A stretch of DNA of 64,000 nucleotides from Symsagittifera roscoffensis. Its lineage: Eukaryota > Xenacoelomorpha > Acoela > Convolutidae. Positions 12,363 through 23,400 of the stretch are shown here, piece after piece. The stretch's first letter is position 1. The number at the start of each line of letters is the position of its first letter. A model generated the notes under the pieces. It saw nothing but the letters and a program-made list of their open reading frames with translations, did no database searches and had not been told where the DNA came from. The translations under genes were made by a program, and so were the position numbers. The stretch is taken from positions 8,147,209-8,211,208 of the forward strand of contig NC_087065.1 of assembly GCF_963678635.1 (NCBI RefSeq), given 5' to 3'.

Positions 12363-12968
12363 ATTTTGTTATAGTTTTTGCCTAATTTTTCCTAAATTTA
12401 AAATTGTTTGATCAACTTTTTTATAGACGTCTCCTTGCACCCTCCCGGAGAACGCCGAAACGCAATACTACGACTCGCATTCAAAAATGCTGTCTCTAGC
12501 AATTTGATCCCAGAGCAATTGCTCTTATTGACGGGAGGCTAGGTTGGGGGTAGGGGCCTGACGGCCCTTTGAGTATTGCGCCTAGCGAAAAAAAGTTGAT
12601 CAAAATTGAGAATTGATATTTTTTATCAAATAGAACGGCAAGTGATTCGCAATGAAAATGATTTGAAAGCTTTAGAATTTTGCAAAAACTCAATTTCAAT
12701 TTTGTACCGACTTGAATTGTCTGGAAAATCAGGCCATTTTTAGCAAAGTTGGTTTTGATTAATTGGAAATCCTTTTCAAGTTCAATTATAGTCTAAGCTG
12801 TTTTGAAGTTTGAGTTTCATTTTAAAGGCCAAGTGATTAGCAAGGTCATTCATGTTCGAAATTTGTGCAGCAAAATTTTTGCCGTTGCTTTGATTTTAAC
12901 CGACGCTTTGTTTTTGCTTTGATCGATTAACCGCTTTATTTTCAATTCTCAGGTTCTTTGTTATTTTA

Positions 12969-13090
12969 TTATGGTATCTTATGTCGTGGGCGATTTTAGA
13001 ACGAGGTATCTTTTGGAATGGTATCTTATTGACTGGGATCTTCTCGTTTGGGATCTTAAGGTAAGGGATCTTTTGTCATGTAACCGTCAA
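12969..13090. repeat. Right inverted short-repeat cluster of the MULE
   Basis: Contains GGTATCTT and GGGATCTT units, which are the reverse complement of the left cluster's AAGATACC and AAGATCCC. The outer edge (13075-13100) mirrors the left outer edge around ACGG and GACAAAAGAT. Confidence 0.55.
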
Positions 13091-13105
13091 ATACACCTCC
13101 TAAAA

Positions 13106-14482
13106 GCGCCCCTGCTTCCACGTGTACTGCTCTTTTTCGCCAGCCGGTGTAAAGTCAATCGACAAGCGTTTGTACAAAAGAGTAAGCTAGAATAAAAATG
13201 TAAATTCAGAAAAATTACCCACAATCAACAATTGGTGATCAAATTAATCGGGCGAAATTAAACGACGGGCGACAAACAATTTCAAACATTCGTCGCCTAC
13301 TAAATTTCAAACAACGTGAAACCGTTTTCAAACTTGAACTTCAGTTACATTTTAATTTTAGTAACACGTAGTTTTGAGAGATCAAAGCAAATATGAATTG
13401 AAGAGGTAGATCAAAGCAAAATAGATCATTTGTAAAATATAAATTCTGACAAAGAGTTCTTTTGGACAAAGACAATATAACAGACTCCAATTTACAACAT
13501 CTTCAAAATGAAAAACCGAATCAAACTAAGTTTGCAACTTCGAAAGAAAAGGAGAGCGAGCTATGACGATTAGCAATTCCTGATGCCCGTCAATACGAAA
13601 TCACAAAACGAGTTCGATTAGCAACAGAAGGAAATTTGGTCAAAGTATTCGATTTTAAACGGCTTCAAAAATGATCACAAGAAATAATTGAATCAAGATT
13701 ATATCAAAGAAATGAAATTGAAGAAATACAAATTTATAAGATTGGACCCTTAACACGATTCTGACTATCAATAACTAAAAGGTCACTGTTAGGGGTCCTG
13801 TATCAAGTCACGACGACACAACATAAATCGAGATAAAACTTTTTAGCCAGTCACAAAGCAAATCGAGAATCTGGAAAAGAAATTTGGCAAATTGATCAAA
13901 TTCAACAGAAATGAAAAATATAAATTTGCGTAGGCCATACTTTAGCATATGCCCAGTTGAGATAATTTGTCATGTTCTTTGCGGTGAACAAAACAGCTCA
14001 AACAAAATGAAGTATAGAAAATTTGACATTTACAGTGAGCAGAAAAGCCCCGAAACCGAAAAGATAAAAATTTGAAGAACACTGATAAGTCTTTCGCGGA
14101 ATGTGTGAGATGAGAAAAAGAGTGGTTGCATGACTCATCGGATGAGCCAAGCTGAAGAAAAGTTTGATAGAATATTTGTAAACTTCTGCTCCGAAGAAAA
14201 TAAAGACATCAAAGCGCATGAAATATTATAATAAACATTTGCTGACATAATTTGTAACTCTTTCTTAAAGTCCATTTTGTGGTCTAACGAAATCTACAGT
14301 ACATAGTAGCTACTGAGGCTAAAGTCTCCTCTCTTTTAGGTCTGCAAAACTGCCGCTGAGTTAATTACTGCACGGCACACTTCAAAATCACCCGCAGGCA
14401 ATCCTACAACCGTCATTTATACTTCCAAGCATCATAGAAAACACCTTAGACTAATATCATTTAAGGTTTAGACGTTGAGCAG
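13106..14482. other. AT-rich DNA including the RBMS-like gene's 3' flank
   Basis: No gene recognised. The part next to 14483 must contain the 3' UTR of the RBMS-like gene on the minus strand. I did not find a convincing AATAAA on that strand close to the stop codon. Confidence 0.45.
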
Positions 14483-17400
14483 CTAATATTGAAGCTGGCC
14501 TGAAGAAGATGACACGTTGGGTCCGTTTCTTCCCATCGACATCATATGCAAGCTGTTTGCATTTGCACCAGATTGTGACGCAGGTCCTCCCAAGTGGTCC
14601 CCGTTGGATCCAGTGCCTCCGTTCCCATTCATCTGGAGACCTCCAGCTGCATTCTGAGAGGCCAGAGCTGCTGCGTATGCGGCCACAGCGGCGCTGTTTG
14701 GAACTGCGGCAGCGGCCGCCGCACCCTGTTGCTGCAAGGCGGCCCAATAGTGTTGTCCATTCATGCCCCCGTTTCCATTTCCACCGGACGCCGAAAAACT
14801 GAAATGTAAAAAACCAATATATAAAAAACCAATATATAAATTTCATTAAAATAGACGTAGATGAAATTACTGAGTACTGCGTTTAGCCTTTCGATCCGAA
14901 ACAAAAATGGCAACCTGCAGTTGTAAAAGCGTTAATAACTCAAATCCGACTGATTGTTTATGCGAATGAAGCAATTATTTTCATTGCGCAATTTAACTAT
15001 GTTCATAGAACAAACTGAATTACCGTAAATTACTCATCATTTAAAGGTCGTCATAATTGGCTTTTGGTTGATATAATGAGCTCTATTTAAGAAAAACTTC
15101 TTTCGCTGGGAATTGTCAAAAGCAAATCAACATTTAAAACAAAGTTCTGTTAGTTTTGATTTTATTTTTGGAGAGCACGATTCGATCTTCGCTTTGAAAT
15201 GCATGTTTCCAAACAACCATCATGAAATTATGTTTTTCGACACATGTGTTTACGAAATTTGTTCATTTGCAACAAATATAAAAGTAGCAGTAACAGCTAA
15301 TAGAACGAGATATGATTTCGACTAACTGGTTATGTCCATTGAATCCATTGCCGTTTGAGTTTCCATTCAGACTGAAACCGTTGGACACCTTCAAATGTTG
15401 CTGCAACTCCTCTCCGTTCGGGGGAGTGTTTCCCGGGAACCCATTTGATCCGCCATTTTGGGCACCATCCAGAGGCGAAGATGCCCCATTCATCATTCCC
15501 TGGCCCTGTCCGGGGTAGAACATGTTGGATGCATTGCCACCGTTCCTACCATTGCCTCCTGATTGGTTCTGAGTTTGTCCATGGCGTTGATTGCTTCCCG
15601 GAAATGACATTTGGTTCATCGAATGGGACAAGTTTGAGATTAGTTGCTGGGCATTGGTAGACTGTTGTTGATAGAGCGCATTCAAGTCTACCCCGTTCAT
15701 GCTATTACCAAGGGAGTTCGACTGACTGTTGGGTCCATGAGAGAGATTCTGATTTAAAGATGCCACTCCATTATTAGACTGGGAAGCACTATGCATATTG
15801 GAAGCTGAAACAAATGAAACCTTCGATTAGATATTTGGAGATGATATCTATATGCTTCTTATTATTTGAGAAAACTTTATTAGACGTCTCAAAAATTTCC
15901 CACTTTTACCATTCCCTACCTCATGCTAATTTCTGGGATCTTTTCTTTTGTCCACATTGAGCAATTGTCTAAAAATTGGCATATGGCTAAAACTCGGTCA
16001 CAAACACGTTTAGTCCTTATATACAACTTCGAAAAATCTCGAGAAGGTTACACAATAAGATCGATGTTTAAGTACGAAAAATTGCATAAAATTGCATGCG
16101 TTGGAAAACCGGTAGAAGAGCTGCATGACTACGCAAAAAGTCATGAGCAATTGTAATTGAAAGATCCGAGGATTCCTTTACCTTCGGAAAATTGGTTGTG
16201 ATTAGCGGCAGAATTCACCAGAAATGAGCCAGAGTGGCTGGGACTATGTCCGATTGCACTATTGGCCACGTTTGCATTATTCGCGTTGGCAGATGACGAG
16301 TTCAATTGCACCTGCTGGGCCGCCGCCTGATTCTGGAAGTAGGGTGCACCTCCCAGGGTTGCAGCGGCAGCCAGCGGGTTGGCAGACAGCAGCGAGTTAG
16401 CACCACCAGCGGCCGAGTTGTTAGGGACGGCTCCGAAAGCAGAGTTAGCAAGTAACAGGTTGTAGTAGTTGAGCGCTCCCGTGGATGCAAGAGGACTCAA
16501 ACCGAATGCGGGTCCCGATGCTGCTGCAGACCACGGGACTCCTGCGGGCGAAGATCCGTTGACAGAAGGATGCGAGTTGGAGGTAGCTCCCTGGTACCCT
16601 TTAGGGAAGTTGGCATAGTATGATGTATAGGCACTTTGATGATTGGAATAGTTATAGCTATGATGATTATGTTGATGATACGCATCATAATGGTCGTAAG
16701 CCCCGCCAGCTCCGTAGATTGGTTTGCGTCTCTTTCCCGCATCTGCGAATTTGCACAGCAGTTTGCACTCCGGATAGCCTTCCAAGGGCTTATTATGCAC
16801 TTGAGCGATTACCTTTTCACACATTTCCTGCGTTTCCATTCTCACAAATCCAACACGTTTCGTATTTCCACTCTGGTCCCTCAAAATCCTGGTGGAGACT
16901 ACAGTTCCTAGATTCTGGAACACCTCTTCTAGCTTTTTCTCGTCAAATCCCTTTGGCAAGTTTGAAATGTAAATATTAGTCAAATCCTGTTCCTGTTGAC
17001 GAGCCATCTGCGCAGGAATTCCTTCTTGTTGCAACTCAATAACCGCCTTTTTAGCTTCTTCTTCAGTCGAGAAATCCACGAACCCATAACCTTTGCACAC
17101 TAAGCTCTGCTTATGCATAATTGCTTTAGTCGAAACTATTTGTCCAAATCTTTTGCACAAATCAAACAGCTTTCGGTCGTTGAAATCTGGACTAAGACCT
17201 CTAATATACAAGTTAGTTTTACTCAACTTCTCTCCAGATAAATCGTCCCCGTGATAAATCGTCCCCGTGAGTGGTATTTCATCGTGATCGTCGTACTCGT
17301 CGGGACTCATGAATGAGTCACTATTCATGCTCTCTCCGACAGCAGAATCATCACCTTGCTTCGGTACTGGACTCGATTCTAACACTTCGTCCTTTTTCAC

Positions 17401-17601
17401 CTCTTTTTGTCCGTTAAGGTCAGCCTCCTCAATGAGATCTGTCGATTTTCCTGGTTTCACTACTTCATTTTCTTTTGTGGCAACTGTTTCGCAGCAATCT
17501 TTCTTAGAATCATCGGATTCAACCTTCACCTCCTGTTTTTCCACAACTTCCCCATTGTTTACTAAATCCGTAACGCCTGACTCGGTATTTTCTACAACCA
17601 T
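14483..17601 (-). CDS. RBMS/alan shepard-family RNA-binding protein, 3 coding exons (737 aa)
   Basis: Exons are 17601-16182, 15804-15327 and 14798-14483. The introns (16181-15805, 377 bp; 15326-14799, 528 bp) are GT-AG in phases 1 and 2, and the joined length of 2214 bases is an exact multiple of three ending in TAG. Residues 1-125 are acidic and disordered. RRM1 spans about 129-203 (RNP2 LYIRGL at 131-136, RNP1 KGYGFVDF at 170-177). RRM2 spans about 208-286 (RNP2 IYISNL at 210-215, RNP1 KRVGFVRM at 248-255). The linker AQMARQQEQDLTN between the RRMs is diagnostic of the RBMS1/2/3 and Drosophila shep family, which binds single-stranded AU-rich RNA and regulates mRNA stability, splicing or translation. 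The remaining 450 residues are low-complexity, rich in Asn, Ser, Ala and Gly. The ATG has a good context (CAGCATGG). Alternative or extra upstream exons are possible. Confidence 0.9.
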
Positions 17602-17615
17602 GCTGGATCAAAATT

Positions 17616-17620
17616 GCTGA
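17616..17620 (-). promoter_or_regulatory. Candidate 3' splice site upstream of the RBMS-like ATG
   Basis: In gene sense, TTTATTTACTCAG ends with AG at 17618-17617, so an exon would begin at 17616, 15 nt before the ATG. This could accept an upstream 5' UTR exon or, in lineages that have it, a trans-spliced leader. The pyrimidine tract is only moderate. Confidence 0.4.
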
Positions 17621-19145
17621 GTAAATAAATCAATCAGTTGTTAAGATTCGAAGATTCTGGATAATATTGATAGATTTGGATATTTTGCAGGGTTAATGAT
17701 TAATTGAGCTCACGAGCAGACGAGACAGCTAAATATGAGGTGAATAAATAGAAGAGCGATATTAAACTTGCAGTAGCGTAATATATGAGTACCAGAATAA
17801 TACTGAAAAATAAGACATTTTTAAGCCAAGCTTACTTAAAATTTTAAGTAGAGCTAACTTAATGGAACTGAGCTACAATCGCACTAGCGCATGACTCGCA
17901 CTTACGGTGCTTCAAATAGATTGTTGAATATTAAAGGAACTTCCTAAAATAATCACAAAAATCGTCGACAACAGTAAATATAAATTGGGTTTTCAGGGTC
18001 ATCAGGGTTTTCTATTTCATTATTTAAACAATTTATTTAGTAATTTTTTAGGTTATTTTTCACTCAAATAGTCACATCTCCAAAACTACTGATTTTATAA
18101 GATTTGCGAAACTTTAAACTAAAAAAAAGACCCCACAAACCGACAGCATACTTATGCTCCTTTTATGCTTTTTAAAATGAAGTTTTCGGCATCAATCAGC
18201 TATTAATTGATAAAAACTCGAAAATTTGAAAAAATACCTAAAAATTGTAGCTCAGAAACAAAAATTCAGAAGTTCAATAATTTTTTGGGGGAAAAGGTTT
18301 TGAATTAACCATCGGTATAAATTAGTTCAATAATAGGTCAAACTTGCGACCTCTAGGAGTTCCCTGACAGCACCACAAAACATGGTTGAAAACTCCAAAG
18401 TTTTTTTTCTAATACGACAAATCTCGGCCTTAATAGTTTTTGATCAGTCATACTTGTATGACCTATTTTCAAATACTGAGTGTACCTTGAAAGCACACCA
18501 CCATAGGTTTGATAGAAGTGTTGACAAAATACTAGTATCGAAAAAGCATACTAATATCGATACCAATATCGAGTACTAGTTTAAAATTTATCTTGTTCAA
18601 AAACTCAAGTCAATCAGAAAAATTGAATTCAACAATTTATTCGTCAAAATGAAAAGAATTATTGCCAGGATTGCCTCTGAAAAAAACGGTTGATGTACAC
18701 AGAAGCGAGTTTGTTGACACGTACATTAGACAAGCAATTTCGTAACAATAATCTTTGATTTTAAGAATTTTCATCTTAAACTGGGGGCTTTCAGCAGTTT
18801 CAAACAGCAATCCTATCTTGAAATGGGGGCAACGGTTAAGTAGATCCAAAATTTTGGCTATCCGGCAACGAAATAATTTTTCGGCTATCCTCTAACGAAT
18901 TTACTTATCTGCTATGCTGCTCCGTGACACGCCTTCAAGTAATTTTGTGGTACAAATAGTAAGAAAACCAAGTCAAACGTTGTCGTGTTTTAGTCGGAAA
19001 CTTTGACGTTAACAAGTACATCAAAGAGACGAGCAAATACGTTAATTAGCATATTTGACTCGACCGAAGAACGATTGTCGAAACAGCTATGCTAGTATCA
19101 TGATTTGAACAAATTAGTATAAACTATTATCGATACTAGTAGAAA
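17621..19145. other. Upstream flank of the RBMS-like gene
   Basis: AT-rich DNA between the RBMS-like start codon and the 3' LTR of the giant element. No coding region is recognised. It presumably contains promoter or 5' UTR intron sequence, but I see no core element I would defend. Repeated ACTAGTATCGA-like words occur near 18530-18580 and 19095-19140. Confidence 0.4.
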
Positions 19146-19917
19146 TGTAACAGTCGCCTACTTTAGTCACATATGAGGCTTAAGAAAAATAGGCCCTATA
19201 ACCATTGGCTCAAGAGTCAGGGACACTATCTCTTGTGTTTTTCCGCCTCAAGAACGGTCGGAGCCAATTCGGTTCGCTTGCGACATGAGACTGGAACCCA
19301 TTACAGCTTAAAGGCCACTACCAAAATACCCCCCCCCCCCCACTCTAGAAATAAAAACGTCCCCATACTTAGGTCTCGGGATACCCAAAATACATGAACG
19401 CCGTTAAAAACCGGGTCGGAACAATCCGCTTAGTTACTTTTTATTGGACAGTGGAACTTTGATCCATTTCAGATGGATCAACCTAAAACTCGCCTTATCT
19501 CAACATAACTATCATAAAATGCACTCGAGAAATTTAAATTGGAACTTACATATCGACGCACTTGAATATGAGGAGTAAGTTATAACTGAGCAGCTTGAGA
19601 ATTAAGTAACATAACTAAATAAGTTTTAAGGCCAATTAGTTTCAATAACAGAAGTAAGTTTTTGTCTCTAGAATCAAAGTCTCTGAATGAACCCTTTGGA
19701 CACTCGAGTTGTCCACTCTTCCATTCAGAGTCCACTCCTTTCCATTCGAATAATTGTTCTGTCTCAAGTCCGTATTCGATTCTCCTGTTTTCAGGACAAG
19801 ACAGCTCTACTCTCTTGATATTTCGTATCGAGAAATTGCGAATAGCAATTTCCTGCCTTTTTCTTGAGTAGTTTCCCGCAATTGTTAATTCGGGTGTTCT
19901 GATTTCTGACTTTTTCA
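19146..19917 (-). repeat. 3' LTR of the giant element
   Basis: 772 bp. Edges are TGTAACAG on the left and CTTTTTCA on the right. It matches 44435-45200 apart from the C-run near 19330 (13 C versus 7). It contains five CTTGAG/CTCAAG hexamers where about 0.4 are expected. There is no obvious polypurine tract on its internal side. In element sense it points toward the RBMS-like gene. Confidence 0.95.
19440..19445 (-). terminator. Polyadenylation signal in the 3' LTR
   Basis: AATAAA on the minus strand, in the context CCAATAAAAAGTAAC. The same hexamer is kept in the 5' LTR and in the diverged inverted LTR (near 46270), which supports a functional role as the element's cleavage and polyadenylation signal. 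Confidence 0.55.
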
Positions 19918-20479
19918 TTTTCAGTTGGTTCGAGAAAATTGAGCATGACATGCTCAATTCGAATTTTGCAAAATTAAAATTTCACTCCAAAATTGCGTAT
20001 TTCTCAAGGTCAAACCCCTAGACATGACCGACTGGCACATACTCCCCGGACTCGAGATCGATGTCCTCATCGTGTGTCGTCATCTGCCAATAAGTCCCAG
20101 AGAACCGAGTGTTGCTCAAGATACAGTGCCAGTGGTCATTTACAGAAGTTTGCATCGGACTTAAGTTTATCTACCTTGCAAAATTCACGACCATATAAAA
20201 TTTTCACACTACCGCTAAACAGCAATCAAAATCTGCATACACCTGCACCCATGAATCCCCGCTTTTTAAGCTGGTAATTTTTAAAATTTCTTTTGTCCTA
20301 TTTCAGTCAGAGAATTGTCATGCATCAATTTGATTTATATACTAGATCTATCATATTAATAACAATATCTTATTCGTCTAAAATTTCTTTTCCGTGAACC
20401 CAGATTTTATCCAAGTTCACGCTCAAGCCCCCTCCCTCTCAAGACTCAAGACTCTAGAATTTCCTTTCGAGCCACTGGC
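19918..20479 (-). other. 3' UTR between ORF2 and the 3' LTR
   Basis: 562 bp of non-coding DNA, homologous to 47815-48300 in copy 2 and, inverted, to 45225-45779. It contains five CTTGAG/CTCAAG hexamers, three of them clustered at about 20430-20450 just after the ORF2 stop. Confidence 0.75.
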
Positions 20480-23400
20480 TCACCTCATGTTCTTCGCCTT
20501 CGAGGTACCTGATACCGGTGTTCTTGGCACTGTAATTTGTTCCAATAGTGCCTCTTCGTCATCGGAGCTAATCACAATTTCCTCCCAGGCCTTCAGCTGT
20601 TCATAGGCTCGCATCCACTCTCTCTGCTCTTGCAACCTTTTCAATTGACTTGGTAGGCCTTTCACCTTCGACTCCCGGTTCAAGCAGAAGGAGTTATGAA
20701 GACTCAAGCTCACATTCCTCGCCAGGTCCTCCTCCAGTATCGTTTCCCTCGCTCTAGAATTGTCTCTGGATATTCTGCCTACTCTTTTCCACCCCGCCGT
20801 GATTGCGTTTCGATGGGTTAGCAGAGGTCTCTTAAAGGCATCTGGCCCTATTTCAGCTTGGAATTGTCGATATTCCTTCTGATGTTTCCTCATGTGGTTC
20901 TTTGTCACTGCATACAACCAGGATGTTAACGTCGCACGAAACCAAGGAAAGAATCTCAGGCGGCTCCATATGTGTCTGACTTGCACTGGTATGGCGAATA
21001 CCTTGCATGCAGTCTCGAACAACTCCAGTCTCCTGCTGTAATCTATCGCATAAATCGATTCAGCTGTTGGCGCTCTCGATTCTCTGTACTTCGCTATATT
21101 CTCCTCAATCCATCTCAGAGCCAGCATCGTGCTTACCACTAAGATGGTCACCTTTTGTCGATACTCCGGTAGTCCTAGCGACTTAATTTCTTCTACGTCC
21201 CAGATCAGACAGAGATTGGCGCGGTCCGGGTACCACACTGTCTGCGCCAGACAGTGGCATGGACAATCCCCATGCGTGAGGTCGATGCTTCTAAGGTTGC
21301 GTTCTCCCGAAGCTTCTAGGAGAGGCTCAAGTTCCATCATTTTCTCATGCACCACGTCGACTTCTTCCGAGCTTGAAGCACCTACTGCGGGTTTCCCCAC
21401 CACGTTCTGCTTCCCATGATCACTTGCATTTTCGCTCTCCAAGCCTAGAAGTTCTTCACCCCAGATTTCACTCAAGTCATCTCTTTGCTCCTTTGGTACT
21501 GCTCCTCGGATCTTCCTCAATAGCTTGTGTGAGTGGTGTGACATCCGAGCTAGTCTCACGCACTTGGGCACTGAGAAGGCTTTGTCTATCATCACCCTCT
21601 GGCTGGACACCTCCACCATCGCCATGTGTAGTGGATAGTGGCTCCCACATAGGTTAGCCAACACTGATCCCACTAAGGATTTTGCATTTAGAGGCAATCC
21701 ATAGGCTTCGCTCATGGGAAATCCCATCTCTGCCTCGAGTCCGATCTTCCAACTCTTGATGTGCTTCTGGTTCACTTGTAGCACTCCGGGCCATGATTCC
21801 ACGCTTAACGCGGTCACCATGTGATGTTCTGACTCTAGCCTCTCCAGTGACTGGAGACTGCACATTCTTGAGAAGAATCCCAAGGCTGTCGCTAGGTTCA
21901 CGGTGGTCCTCGCGTAACATTCAGCCACTATCTGTACCTCACTCTTCTCCCTTTCAGTGATATCTTCAAACCAGGTAGTGAGGTCCTCTTTCTGGAAAGA
22001 TTGTATCCTGACGCATAATCGTCCATCACAAATATGTTCGCCGTTACTGCATGTCGAATCAAGAAAACTGCCCGGCTCCATCCTCCTCACCGGCTCTGTT
22101 CCACTCGTCACCTCACTTGATTCTTTCACCTGAGGCAAGATCAGTTTGTGTACTATGCTCAAGATCGCCAAGTCCTCATCCTCTGTCGGTGCCAATCTCA
22201 CCCGCTCAGTGACCTCCTCAATCATACTTGCATGGGGATGTGGACACCAGGAAGGTCTGAGTAATTTCCATACCACTCCCAGGTTCGTGATCAACACGCC
22301 ACTCCCATCACCCATTTTTAGCTCCACTCTTTTACTTGAGCGTGGTACACTTATCACTCCCGGCATCCCCTCAAGAACCAGACCCAGGCTAGGTCTCTCT
22401 CTCTCCACAACGTCTATCTCCACTATCTTCTCTGTCCAGAACTTCAACAGCTCCGCCACTTCATAATTTCTGTTGGCTCCTCCAGCTTCCAGGTCCAAGA
22501 AGGGGTTGTACGCCATTCCCATTACTCCAGAAACATATTGGTACTCTCCCTTTCTGTTGAGTTTCAAGTACTCCCCTGACGAAGCCAGGTTGCGGTGAAC
22601 GTCGTGCTCCTCTTCGAACTTCTTGTTGTAGAACCTCCGTATCTCATCCAACTTCCTATGGTTCTCCAGAGATTGCCTAGAACCATCCTCCCTCTCTATC
22701 CCAGTGCTCTGATACACATTCAAGATGACTGTGGAGACTCTCCTTTCCAACGTCTTGCTTGCGACTGCTTTCTGATGACATGCTAGGATGGTACTGTCAG
22801 TCATCATCGACATCGTCCACCTCAAGAAACAGGTTGCATCCTTCCTCCTTGCCAGACTCAAGCCTGAGTTGTCCTTGGCAACGTGCTGCATCAACATTCG
22901 GTATATCTCTAGATTTTTTCCTCCCAGCTTCAACTTGTCGTATGAAGTCAGCGTTTCCAGCTCTATCCCCAACAGGCTCCACGCGAACATCAGTTGTCTT
23001 GCAGTCCTGATAAAGGGATTCGCCATCAGTGGTGGTGCCGATGAGGATGTCCTCATCGCCTCTTCAAAATGATCCTTCAATAAGTTCTGCCAGGATCTCT
23101 TCAGCTGGTTTGCCAACTCTATCTTGTTGACCTCAGCCTTCTGCTGGGTGGCCCAGCTGTATCGTTTGCGAGCCACTCCACTGTTCAACTTCTTCAAACA
23201 GCCTTCCATCTCCTTCAATGTCTCGAGAGCTATCCACCATGGTCGGGAGGTGTTTCTGGTTTTACTTTTCTCAAGTGGATCACTGGTCACTTGCTTCCCG
23301 ACAGCGTGATGTTCACTTGAGACCCACTCTTTGCCAACATCTACTTCCCAGGTCTGCCCGCTCGTCGAACCTCGCTTCATTTTTATTCTTTGAGGTTTGA

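Larger units (their letters stand above)
10549..13105 (+). mobile_element. Mutator-like (MULE) DNA transposon
   Basis: A complete MULE transposase gene lies between two clusters of short motifs in inverted orientation. The left cluster (10561-10690) repeats AAAGATACCATACCAAAAG-like units. The right cluster (12969-13090), read on the opposite strand, begins with the same outer block (ACGG, then GACAAAAGATMCC) and repeats the same units. The clusters are degenerate and have internal short tandem repetition, so exact termini and a target-site duplication cannot be fixed by eye. A further weak match (TTTTAGGAGG near 10439 and its complement near 13096) may mark an outer end. Confidence 0.6.
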
